Part shown: positions 1-7,373 of the stretch, piece after piece
How the letters are laid out: every line of letters starts with the position of its first letter
Numbering within the stretch: position 1 is the stretch's first letter
NCBI GenBank assembly: GCA_003446605.1
Contig: DMDF01000185.1
Coordinates: 1 to 12,924, forward strand
DNA from: Anaerolineaceae bacterium
Lineage (GTDB): Bacteria; Chloroflexota; Anaerolineae; Anaerolineales; Anaerolineaceae
DNA length: 12,924 nt
Direction: 5' to 3'
The notes under the pieces: model-generated
Told to the model about the DNA's origin: nothing
The model's database searches: none
Seen by the model: only the letters and a program-made list of their open reading frames with translations
Position numbers and translations under genes: made by a program

Positions 1-112
1 CCCCATCCTGCAGCGATGTTTCATACTGCACATTAAATTCCAGGAGCATACGAGCAAATATTTTCATGATCGTTCGACCTGTTTGCAGCAAAAATTTTCT
101 CTTTTTATCCAT
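1..112 (-). CDS. 5' end of an unidentified protein, cut by the left edge
   Basis: An open frame begins at an ATG at 112-110 and continues without a stop to the window edge, giving 37 codons. The start is supported by AAAAGGA at 124-118, five bases upstream. A second in-frame ATG at 67 has no comparable ribosome site. The visible N-terminus is basic (MDKKRK) and then becomes mildly hydrophobic (FARMLLEFNVQ), ending in TSLQDG at the edge. A short hydrophobic stretch followed by an 'xDG' turn would be compatible with the region before the NHxxxxD motif of a lysophospholipid acyltransferase, but that motif lies outside the window and the idea is only a guess. The gene is divergent from the histidine kinase gene. 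Confidence 0.5.
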   Translation of the reverse strand, partial: MDKKRKFLLQTGRTIMKIFARMLLEFNVQYETSLQDG

Positions 113-288
113 TTTTATCCTTTTCATTCTCTAGATTTCTAAGTATTCTATAGATAGGTTATAGATATATCCAGTCTATACAGTAAGAGTTACTTGGTGA
201 GAGAACGACTGATCTCAATTACCTTTGGCAGAACAAATATGACTAAAGCAATAATGATAAAGGGAATTTCAGAATATAATCAAAGCCT
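113..288. promoter_or_regulatory. AT-rich divergent intergenic region
   Basis: This 176-base gap separates two divergent genes and so should hold both promoters. It is AT-rich and contains two copies of TATAGATA at 149-156 and 160-167, eleven bases apart, about one helical turn. A -10-like TATACA lies at 177-182 on the plus strand, but I see no convincing -35 at the right distance. No start site can be assigned with confidence. Confidence 0.3.
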
Positions 289-1494
289 ATGAAAAATCGA
301 CGGATGTTGACCAGCCGCTTTCCCTACGGTCTTTCCTTGTTTGCAGTGCTTGTTTTAGCCGCTGCGCATGCTGTGGTTTATTTTGTTTTCAAGGTGGATG
401 TTACCGCCGGGGAAGCCCAGTGGAAGAAATGGGTGCTTTTTTCATGCTACTTTTTCCTGGCACTATTTGATCTATTTGATATGATCTTCTATTCCAAGAC
501 GCGACAATTTATGCATACCCTATTCTTTGTATTAAGGGTTATTCTGATTGGATTTATACAAAACCTTGATGTTACACATTTCTCTCGCATCTTGATGGGG
601 TTGATCCCTTACCATGCCTTTTTGATCTTTGGGCTGGTGATCAGTTTGTTGGCTTCTGTTGTGATCCTGTATTATTTCTATTCCATATCTGCATTACATC
701 CCACCCCGGATACTTTACCTTCCCTGACGAGTGTGTTGTTTTTCCAGCTGGTGGCTATCTTTGCGGAGCGAGATAAAAAAGTCACCTTCCAGAACCAAGA
801 GATCATCGAAGAATTATCGCGCTCCAATATTGAATTGCGTACATACATAGAAGACTTATCGCGTTTATCTATCATGGAAGAACGCGCCCAGCTTTCCAAT
901 GACTTGCATGATTCTCTGGGGCATTATCTGGTAGCGGTTAATATTCAATTGGAAAAAGCTCTGGCATATCGTTCCATTTCAACTGAGGTCGTTGATGAAG
1001 CTATCCTGAATGCCAAATATTCTGTTGAGCAAGCTCTTAAGGAAGTGCGTCGCTTTGTGGATGATTTACATGACCATGAAGATATTTATAGCCTGAAGGA
1101 AAAAGCAGAAGAACTGATCGAGAATTGTAAAAATGAGTTCACTGCGATAGATTTTTCCTATCAGGGGAATGAATTCGGGTTTGCCAAGATCATCAGGAAA
1201 AATCTATTCTATATCCTGCAAGAATCGCTGACCAATGTTCAAAAACATGCCCACGCTGAAAATGTGTACATTGAATTGAATTTCAAGGCGCGTGAGGTGG
1301 TGCTTGTGGTAAAAGATGATGGTGTTGGTTTTAAACCCTTCAAAATTACCGATCAGTCCAGGCATTATGGGTTAACCAGCATCAAGCAACGGGTTAAATT
1401 ATTGAATGGCTCTTTGAATATTCAAAGTGATAAAAAAAATGGGACAAATATTGAAGTGAAAATTCCTAGACGACAGGTTGAACTGGGAGGATAA
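289..1494 (+). CDS. Membrane sensor histidine kinase, NarL/DesK type
   Basis: This is a 401-residue two-component sensor that should autophosphorylate on His and pass phosphate to the regulator encoded directly downstream. The N-terminal half is hydrophobic, with likely membrane segments near residues 13-34, 48-67, 76-91 and 102-133 and little extracellular loop, so it probably senses a membrane or intracellular cue. A charged helix at 161-195 leads to the HisKA_3-type H-box NDLHDSLGH, with His207. The HATPase domain shows the N-box ESLTNVQKHAHA (Asn316), the G1 box DDGVGF (343-348) and the G2 region YGLTSIKQRV (360-369). An in-frame stop at 277-279 rules out an earlier start. The nearest purine-rich site (AAAGGGAA, 259-266) is too far from ATG 289, so the ribosome site is weak. 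The signal sensed cannot be read from the sequence. Confidence 0.92.
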   Translation: MKNRRMLTSRFPYGLSLFAVLVLAAAHAVVYFVFKVDVTAGEAQWKKWVLFSCYFFLALFDLFDMIFYSKTRQFMHTLFFVLRVILIGFIQNLDVTHFSRILMGLIPYHAFLIFGLVISLLASVVILYYFYSISALHPTPDTLPSLTSVLFFQLVAIFAERDKKVTFQNQEIIEELSRSNIELRTYIEDLSRLSIMEERAQLSNDLHDSLGHYLVAVNIQLEKALAYRSISTEVVDEAILNAKYSVEQALKEVRRFVDDLHDHEDIYSLKEKAEELIENCKNEFTAIDFSYQGNEFGFAKIIRKNLFYILQESLTNVQKHAHAENVYIELNFKAREVVLVVKDDGVGFKPFKITDQSRHYGLTSIKQRVKLLNGSLNIQSDKKNGTNIEVKIPRRQVELGG

Positions 1495-1501
1495 AGGAAC
1501 C

Positions 1502-2167
1502 ATGAGCGATCCGATCAAAGTACTAATTGTGGATGACCAGCAGCTGGTGCGTGATGGCATTAAAGCTTTGCTTGAGATCAAAGAGGATTTTTTGATCATC
1601 GCTACGGCTGCAAATGGGCAGGAGGCAATCGATATCCTCCAGCACAACCCTGCTGATATTGTTTTAATGGATATTCGCATGCCCGGCATGGGTGGGATTG
1701 AAGCGACCCGCGAGATCAGAAAAAAGGATTCCAAAATCCGGATCATCATGCTGACTACTTTTAACAATGATGACTATATCATCAAAGCGATCCAGGCAGG
1801 GGCAAATGGCTATTTATTGAAAGATATCCCCAAAGATGACCTGGCAGAGGCGATCCGCCTGGCATATCGAGGGGTATCACAATTCTCCTCAGACACCATT
1901 GGGATGCTGGTTGAACACAATTTGCTGCGCGATGCGGAGGCTGCTGCCGAACCGGTTGAAGAGCTTTCTCTGCTCAATGAAAAAGAATACGAGATCCTGT
2001 GTATGATTGCAGAGGGATTCTCCAATCGCGAGATTGCGAAAGAGCTGTTTTTCACTGAAGGTACCGTCAAGAACTATGTTTCTAAAATACTCAACACATT
2101 GCATTTGAGGGATCGGGTTCAAGCTGCTATCTATGCGGTACAGAATAACTTGGCTAGGAAGAATTAA
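1502..2167 (+). CDS. Response regulator, NarL/FixJ family, LuxR-type HTH
   Basis: This is a 221-residue DNA-binding response regulator. The receiver domain (about residues 4-120) has the acidic pair Asp11-Asp12, phosphoacceptor Asp57 in LMDIRMPG, Thr85 and Lys107 in GYLLKD. A LuxR/GerE helix-turn-helix follows at about 153-215 (EKEYEILCMIAEG, FSNREIAKEL, EGTVKNYVSKI). ATG 1502 is preferred to an in-frame TTG at 1478 because GGAGG (1486-1490) and AAGGA (1494-1498) precede it and the receiver fold starts just after it. The kinase gene stops at 1494, seven bases before this start, so the two are translationally linked and form a cognate pair. Target promoters are unknown; no operator is obvious upstream of the pair. 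Confidence 0.95.
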   Translation: MSDPIKVLIVDDQQLVRDGIKALLEIKEDFLIIATAANGQEAIDILQHNPADIVLMDIRMPGMGGIEATREIRKKDSKIRIIMLTTFNNDDYIIKAIQAGANGYLLKDIPKDDLAEAIRLAYRGVSQFSSDTIGMLVEHNLLRDAEAAAEPVEELSLLNEKEYEILCMIAEGFSNREIAKELFFTEGTVKNYVSKILNTLHLRDRVQAAIYAVQNNLARKN

Positions 2168-2172
2168 AAACG

Positions 2173-2203
2173 ACAGGCAGCTCATAGAAAGAGGGCTGCC
2201 TGT
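2173..2203. terminator. Hairpin between convergent transcripts, probable terminator
   Basis: ACAGGCAGC at 2173-2181 pairs perfectly with GCTGCCTGT at 2195-2203, and the stem can extend to 11 pairs with a G-U. On the minus strand it is followed two bases later by TTTTT (complement of 2166-2170), ten bases after the CotH-family stop, so it is a good intrinsic terminator for that operon. On the plus strand only a short GTTTA follows, so it would be weaker for the response regulator transcript, whose stop lies six bases upstream. Confidence 0.8.
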
Positions 2204-2212
2204 GTTTAGGGG

Positions 2213-3793
2213 TTAGTCGAGCGTTTGAAGATATCCAATGGCTGCTTCATATCGCTCGCGGGTGTGTTGCATTAATGTTTCCACACTGCTCTCGAATAAG
2301 GTAAGGTCAGACAGAGTGGTAAACTCCGCCTGCTCTTTTTTAACATACGGAATGATTAATGCATGCAGGTCTGTGTAGATGGTTTCCATCCTTTCGGGGT
2401 TGAAAACCTCCAAAACGATCTCGGTAAGATACGCATCATAACGTGTTTTATATGTTTCATCGTCCATGATGGTTCTGATTAGTGCCCAGTTCTCACCAAC
2501 ATTGCTGAGATCAAGCTCTACTGCGGCGTTTCTTCCCCTTGCGTTCCTTAAGGCTTCGTTGTTATCCCACGGGATCCATACCAATTGATCGCTTTCCGGA
2601 TCGTGATAGAGGTAAAAATTATGAGACATGCTTCCATAGGTGTCCCAATTCTGGATGATTGTATTAGTAGCTAGCCAGCGCAAGAAAGTATCCACATCAA
2701 ACACTGCTTCCAAGTCGGCGCGCCACTGTACAGGGTCACTGATTCGATAATCGGCATTGATAATGCTATAAAGTGCTTCTACGTCGCTGTAATTTGCATC
2801 CTCAAGATTGGTCTCCAGGTCCATGGATTGTGTATTGAAGGTACCTTCTGCAAATGTGGCGGCAGTACCGGATGGTTTATACACATTGCCGCTGTCATCG
2901 TTGAATTGGGTTTCTATCACCGTATCATCCACCACTTCCACGGCAGTATATAGCCCGTAGTAAGCCGCTCCATCACCGCTGTCGATGTAGACTGCATAGA
3001 ATGCGGTTTGCGCGGCGGGAACGCCTGCATCGCGGAAGATATCTGCCGCTACCAATTCGCGTAAATAAGATGGGTCTGAGAAGTTGCTGGCAAAGCTTAG
3101 TTGTTTGAACCCATAGAAACGCTGGTCTTCCGTCTCGGGATACTCATCTTCAAACTGGTCAAAATCCAGCTTGAAAGGCAGCTTATGATTCCCGGAACTC
3201 CATGAGGATTTAAGAGAAGAATTGCCCTTATAACGGATACCAATGTGCTCCCAGGTTTCGCCGTTGAAATCAATGGTCGCTTCGACCCAGATGGGATTCT
3301 CTTTGCTATCCATCAACATCATCCTACCCCCTGGAGCGGCATTCCTATCTTTTTGTCGAATGGCTTTGTCTTGCTGGAGAGATTGTTGTTCATCCTCATT
3401 GGGAATAATTTTGTTTTGGTCGTCATCTGCTGGAGCCGTAAAAGGTGGTTTGTTTCCCCCTCCGGCTGCCAGATCATCCGCTGGATTGTGATTTTCACCG
3501 GAACCAAACTCACCGTAACGTTCGCTCATATCTGCCATCATAGCTGTATAATTTTCGGGAGTGATGCTGATGACGATCTCATTGACGGCGTTATCTGGAA
3601 AAACGAGCTCATAATCCGGTGCAGATTTTCCGTTCTGTTCGTCGGTGGAAGCGCTATCGGTATTTGTATTTTGCGTCTGTCCTGTAATTGAGGTTGTTTC
3701 CCTTTCATTTATACCGCTACTGGTGCAGGAAGAAATAACAAGAGAGATCAGAATGGAGACCAATATCAGTAACAGACGCTTTTTATGACCCAC
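2213..3793 (-). CDS. CotH-family secreted kinase-like lipoprotein
   Basis: This is a 526-residue exported protein of the CotH family, best known from the Bacillus spore coat kinase CotH. The N-terminus has Lys/Arg residues, a hydrophobic stretch (residues 7-20) and a lipobox ISSC with Cys23, so it is probably lipid-anchored outside the membrane. A polar linker (about 24-60) leads to the CotH fold, seen in RYKGNSS (187-193), the Lys-rich KLPFKLDFD (204-212) and the acidic IPWDNNEA (407-414), which by family precedent holds nucleotide- and metal-binding residues. A roughly 65-residue polar, Gly/Asp/Gln-rich stretch (about 95-160) interrupts the early part of the domain. The start is GTG at 3793; an in-frame TAA at 3802-3800 excludes anything earlier. 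Ten bases separate it from the upstream stop and there is no good ribosome site, so coupled translation is likely. The substrate is unknown, and kinase activity is inferred from family only. Confidence 0.85.
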   Translation of the reverse strand: MGHKKRLLLILVSILISLVISSCTSSGINERETTSITGQTQNTNTDSASTDEQNGKSAPDYELVFPDNAVNEIVISITPENYTAMMADMSERYGEFGSGENHNPADDLAAGGGNKPPFTAPADDDQNKIIPNEDEQQSLQQDKAIRQKDRNAAPGGRMMLMDSKENPIWVEATIDFNGETWEHIGIRYKGNSSLKSSWSSGNHKLPFKLDFDQFEDEYPETEDQRFYGFKQLSFASNFSDPSYLRELVAADIFRDAGVPAAQTAFYAVYIDSGDGAAYYGLYTAVEVVDDTVIETQFNDDSGNVYKPSGTAATFAEGTFNTQSMDLETNLEDANYSDVEALYSIINADYRISDPVQWRADLEAVFDVDTFLRWLATNTIIQNWDTYGSMSHNFYLYHDPESDQLVWIPWDNNEALRNARGRNAAVELDLSNVGENWALIRTIMDDETYKTRYDAYLTEIVLEVFNPERMETIYTDLHALIIPYVKKEQAEFTTLSDLTLFESSVETLMQHTRERYEAAIGYLQTLD

Positions 3794-3803
3794 GACCGGT
3801 TAA

Positions 3804-4391
3804 TTATCCATTTCCGTTCTTGCTTTCCTCGTAATACACTTTGATTTCGGCAGTATCGTTTAGAAAATTGATCTTATTGATATCCACATAGTGGATCTTC
3901 AATCCAGTTCGCTCTTCTAAGTCTGCGATCAATTCTTTTAGATTATTGGCGTTGATCAGATCGATCTTTTCATAGGTGATGGATTTGGACGCCATAAAAT
4001 GGAACCCCCACCCTTTTTCCAGAAGGAGCAGAACGAATGAGATCAAGATGGTGGTCAGCACCAATTCTGCGTACGCATTTTGACTGAGCATCACAAAATT
4101 GATCATCGGCAGCGCGATCAAGATGAACAGATAGGTCATTTCACGAGGTGGCATGGGGTTGGTGCGATAACGTAATATGGAAAAAATTGCGAATAAACCA
4201 AACCCTACCCCCATGCTGAGCTCAATGCTGGCGAGGAAGTTGAATAGGATGAAAATGATCGTGTTGAATCCCAAGAAGGTCAACACAAATTTCTGCGAGC
4301 GCCGCTGCGGGTAATAGATAAACCTGACAATCACAAAAGCGGTCAGGAAGTTAATGAAAAAATCAAGCGTGTATTGGAGTAAAGTTGACAT
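3804..4391 (-). CDS. DUF4956-family integral membrane protein
   Basis: This 195-residue protein has hydrophobic segments near residues 10-27, 36-54, 86-103 and 108-124, then a soluble C-terminal domain (about 135-195) rich in charged residues. The stretch GVGFGLFAIFSILRYRT (61-77) is the conserved signature I associate with DUF4956, a family of unknown function often found beside VTC-domain and CotH-family genes. ATG 4391 has AAAAGGA nine bases upstream. The gene overlaps the end of the VTC-domain gene by 29 bases and is followed after 10 bases by the CotH-family gene, which implies coupled synthesis of all three. A reasonable inference is a membrane partner for the VTC-domain protein, with the C-terminal domain in the cytosol; a transport role is possible but unproven. 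Confidence 0.85.
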   Translation of the reverse strand: MSTLLQYTLDFFINFLTAFVIVRFIYYPQRRSQKFVLTFLGFNTIIFILFNFLASIELSMGVGFGLFAIFSILRYRTNPMPPREMTYLFILIALPMINFVMLSQNAYAELVLTTILISFVLLLLEKGWGFHFMASKSITYEKIDLINANNLKELIADLEERTGLKIHYVDINKINFLNDTAEIKVYYEESKNGNG

Positions 4392-5208
4392 GGTCGTAGG
4401 TCCTTTTGGTTGCGGCTTTAAATTCGAGGAAATTTTTTTTAAATCGATTTCTTTTCACGTCCGTTCTGAGGGTGGCGATACCCGTACAATACTTGCTGAA
4501 AGAGATCGGCTGGTATCCCTGGTGTTTCAAAGTTTGTACAATGAGGGACTCTCTGGAAAAATCACTCTGCTTCAATTCCACCACGGCAAGGTGGGAGAGC
4601 TGCAGAGTATTTATCATGTTGAAGAAATAGAGACCGGTATCAATGGTAAGCCGTTCGAAGGTATTGTTGTTTACCAGTGTAATGCGATCAAAGGTGTTCC
4701 ATAAGGCTGGTTGTAAACTATGAACTTCTCCAGGATAATTTTCACTGAGAAAATTTTGCATGTGAGGCGTCAGGTATTCCCGGATCTGGGAGATTTCCAC
4801 ACGGTTCTTGACGGTGCGCAATCCATTTTCTTTCCTCTTGATCTCAAGAAATGTCTGACCGCTGCTGAGATATTCGCGCATGCGAATCTTGAAGCGAGGT
4901 CTTTTGCCATTGTGATGATCGTGGTAGAACGTGAAAGCAGGCGTATCAAGATAGAGAGTGCGATAACCGCTGATCTTATGTGATTCAACTTCCAGAATGG
5001 AACAGGAATCGCTCAGCTCGTTAAGAAGAGCGGGAAGATCCATCAAGCGTATTAAATATTTTGTATCCACGCGATCTTGCAGGGCATAAGCGCGGATTTC
5101 ATCCAGCATCACTACAGGAAAGTGTGTTGTGATGCGCTCTATCTCTGCATAGATTCGGTTTTGAATGCCGGGTATCAAGGGTGGATTTGTGGTTTGCATA
5201 TCAGGCAT
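4363..5208 (-). CDS. VTC-domain protein (polyphosphate polymerase-like)
   Basis: This 281-residue protein has the VTC/CYTH-like tunnel fold known from the yeast polyphosphate polymerase Vtc4. The basic and acidic tunnel motifs appear in order: RVDTKY (46-51), YLDT (86-89), RFKIRMREY (105-113), FLEIKRK (120-126), the conserved Arg in FDRITL (Arg175), RLTID (186-190), VELK (210-213) and SFSKY (236-240). These would bind nucleotide, metal and the growing phosphate chain. There is no membrane segment and no SPX domain, so it should be cytosolic or associate with the DUF4956 partner. ATG 5208 is chosen because GGAGG (5220-5216) lies seven bases upstream; an in-frame ATG 13 codons earlier has no such site. 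It is the first gene of the three-gene operon. Polyphosphate synthesis is inferred from family and motifs; another triphosphate-linked reaction remains possible. Confidence 0.85.
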   Translation of the reverse strand: MPDMQTTNPPLIPGIQNRIYAEIERITTHFPVVMLDEIRAYALQDRVDTKYLIRLMDLPALLNELSDSCSILEVESHKISGYRTLYLDTPAFTFYHDHHNGKRPRFKIRMREYLSSGQTFLEIKRKENGLRTVKNRVEISQIREYLTPHMQNFLSENYPGEVHSLQPALWNTFDRITLVNNNTFERLTIDTGLYFFNMINTLQLSHLAVVELKQSDFSRESLIVQTLKHQGYQPISFSKYCTGIATLRTDVKRNRFKKNFLEFKAATKRTYDHVNFTPIHA

Positions 5209-5320
5209 GCTGCAACCTCCGATCATGCGCTTATGATAAAAGGTCATGCGCTAAATACCATCCTTCACGAGACCGAAATAGGTTCATCCTGGAGGGGTAT
5301 TCTAATTTTGATCTTTTTAA

Positions 5321-5349
5321 CCAACTTGAGCGAAAACTTGACTCGTTGG
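5321..5349 (-). terminator. Hairpin just after the AOR stop, terminator-like
   Basis: CCAAC (5321-5325) pairs with GTTGG (5345-5349) and GAG (5328-5330) with CTC (5342-5344), separated by a two-base bulge. It lies five bases beyond the AOR stop on the minus strand. No U-tract follows in that direction, so it may protect the 3' end or act with a factor rather than terminate on its own. The remaining gap to 5209 should contain the promoter of the VTC operon; a -10-like TAGAAT lies at 5304-5299, without a clear -35. Confidence 0.3.
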
Positions 5350-5353
5350 GGGT

Positions 5354-7339
5354 TTAAACTGATAAAGTGGTTAATCCCAAATCATAGATGCTTTTCTCCA
5401 ACGGGAACCCACTTTTTTCATCCCATCCGAATTGCCTCCAGTGCATGCGCTGCATCGCGTTGATGGGAACTTCCTTATTTTTCAACGGTCCTCTGGTTTG
5501 TGGGGGATTCCCCAATCCTCGTGGGTGGAGATTGTTCTGGCAGGGATCAATACCCTCACGGATGTTGAACATCTGCCGCAGGGTTTGAATCCGCCTGCCG
5601 ATCAAGAGGTAATCATCTGCCGTCTTTTGCCAGCCGGTTGTTGCATTCAAATAATCGAAGAGCTGCCAATTGTGAAGTCCACTGATCAGCGCGAATAGAC
5701 ACCCACCCGCGCCATCCAGTACCATCTTGGTGCAGCTGCTTACAACCGAGATAACCGCATTCTCTTCGCTTGGCTCAAACTCTCTGGAGCGAGGATAGAG
5801 CAACGATGGTTTGGGAGCCGCATCGGTGAACCGCCAAAGCTGCATCATGTTGTAGTACAGACCAGAACCAATGGTGTGTCTGCCCGGAGTGGGATCCACA
5901 CAGTAGTGCAATCCCAGTTGAGGGTCCAGGCGACCATCGTGCATGCCTGGTTCCTGCCCCCCGGCGTGGATGGCAAATCGATCAGCGCCTTTCCCGATCC
6001 GCTGTGCTGCCTGGCGTGTTCCATCTGCCAGCATAGCTCCAAATCCATTGCGATGGATCATCTGGCGCACTAACTCTGTGATAGCTTCAGCGTTTCCCCA
6101 GGTGAGCTCCAACCCGCCGGTGTCGCTGTGAGTGATCAAGCCCTGTTCATAACATTCCAACGCAAAAGCGATGGTACCACCGGCTGAAATGCTATCCATG
6201 CCGGCGCGGTTGAGAAGGTCGTTTATTTTATAGATTGACTCGAGATCCGTGTTCATCAAGAGTCCGCCAAAGGCATTGATGGTCTCATATTCCGGTTTAT
6301 GTGTTTCCCGTGTATGCCCACTATCCGGATCTTTGAATTGGCAGATTCCACCGCAGCGGATCGCGCAGGAATAGCAGCCATATTTTTTGATTTCTGTTTT
6401 CGTGATCAGATCCGGGTTCAGATGTTTGAAGGAGCGTTTGGTGAACTGTCTGACGGATCCCCTCCAATTCATGATGGGATTATCCCCACAGCGCATACCA
6501 AGCGTGTTGCTGATGTTGGTGCCCCACTTTTTGAGCAACCCGGCATACAGCATGCCCGGAATGCGTTTGGTGAGCTTCCCTCCCATGAGGATTCCCCCCA
6601 GGGTTGGGAACATGGATCCGCTGACCATGTTCTGCAGCTTTTGGTTGCGGATATTCTGAGTGTAATGCTTATTGAGTTTTTTGATCTGCTGGGGATTGGA
6701 TGCAGTAATGGGTTGGTTTCCGCACAATACCAGCGCCTTCAAGTTCTTGGAGCCCATGACCGCGCCAACGCCTGAGCGGGCAGCAATGCGTCCTCCGGAG
6801 TTGCAGATGCCCGCCAGTAGTGACATTTTTTCTCCAGCTGCCCCGATCACAGCGACGCTGGCTTTTTTGCCCCATTGCTTATATTTTTCTAGCAGTATCT
6901 CTTCCGATTCGATCGCGTCCTTTCCCCACAGGTCCTCAGCGGGATGGATGGATACGACCTCATTTTCTACCAGGATGAATACCGGCTGCTCTGCCTGCCC
7001 GCGGATGAAAATGGCATCAAAGCCGCAGCGTTTGATGGCAGGGGAGAGCGTGCCGCCGCAGTTGGCATCTCCCCAGCCACCGGTCAGGGGTGATTTGCAC
7101 ACCGCCAGCCAGCGTCCGGTCATCAAGCTGCCTGTTCCGGTCAGCAGACCGCTGACAAAACCGAGTATATTGTCGGGTCCGAGTGGGTCACAGCCAGCCG
7201 GAATGTGCCTGTACAGGTAGTACACACCCAGCCCTAAGCCGGATAGAAATTCCTCATAGACTTTGTCAGGGATGGCTTCAACCTGATAACAACCGGTTGA
7301 AAGATCGATAGATAATATTTTTCCTGTGTAGCCCTTCAA
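5354..7339 (-). CDS. Aldehyde:ferredoxin oxidoreductase family (tungsten/pterin, 4Fe-4S)
   Basis: This 661-residue protein matches the tungsten-dependent AOR family, which oxidises aldehydes to acids (or works in reverse) with ferredoxin under anaerobic conditions. The N-terminal domain shows the usual opening (GYTGKILSIDLSTG) and pterin-binding stretches such as GRWLAVCKSPLTGGWGD (75-91). The 4Fe-4S ligands are visible as Cys322-x2-Cys325-x3-Cys329, with the fourth in DGAGGC (Asp542, Cys547). The other D-x-x-G-x-D pterin motif appears as NRAGMD (377-382), with Asn in place of the first Asp. The C-terminal FGWDEKSGFP is also typical. The start is TTG at 7339 with GAGGG six bases upstream. It follows the radical SAM gene by 34 bases. 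Substrate cannot be told from sequence; other family branches act on formate-like, glyceraldehyde-3-phosphate or benzoyl-CoA substrates. Confidence 0.9.
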   Translation of the reverse strand: MKGYTGKILSIDLSTGCYQVEAIPDKVYEEFLSGLGLGVYYLYRHIPAGCDPLGPDNILGFVSGLLTGTGSLMTGRWLAVCKSPLTGGWGDANCGGTLSPAIKRCGFDAIFIRGQAEQPVFILVENEVVSIHPAEDLWGKDAIESEEILLEKYKQWGKKASVAVIGAAGEKMSLLAGICNSGGRIAARSGVGAVMGSKNLKALVLCGNQPITASNPQQIKKLNKHYTQNIRNQKLQNMVSGSMFPTLGGILMGGKLTKRIPGMLYAGLLKKWGTNISNTLGMRCGDNPIMNWRGSVRQFTKRSFKHLNPDLITKTEIKKYGCYSCAIRCGGICQFKDPDSGHTRETHKPEYETINAFGGLLMNTDLESIYKINDLLNRAGMDSISAGGTIAFALECYEQGLITHSDTGGLELTWGNAEAITELVRQMIHRNGFGAMLADGTRQAAQRIGKGADRFAIHAGGQEPGMHDGRLDPQLGLHYCVDPTPGRHTIGSGLYYNMMQLWRFTDAAPKPSLLYPRSREFEPSEENAVISVVSSCTKMVLDGAGGCLFALISGLHNWQLFDYLNATTGWQKTADDYLLIGRRIQTLRQMFNIREGIDPCQNNLHPRGLGNPPQTRGPLKNKEVPINAMQRMHWRQFGWDEKSGFPLEKSIYDLGLTTLSV

Positions 7340-7373
7340 AATTTTCCCTCACTATCTGATTTTGATGTTCGTT

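Noticed and set aside
1478..1501. TTG start for the response regulator inside the kinase gene
   Set aside because: The eight extra residues precede the receiver fold, and the ATG at 1502 has proper ribosome sites.
3245..3691. 148-residue plus-strand open frame
   Set aside because: Antisense to the CotH-family gene, with no ribosome site and no recognisable domain.
6672..7220. 182-residue plus-strand open frame
   Set aside because: Antisense to the AOR gene; Pro/Ser-rich composition is what the opposite strand of this GC-richer gene would give.
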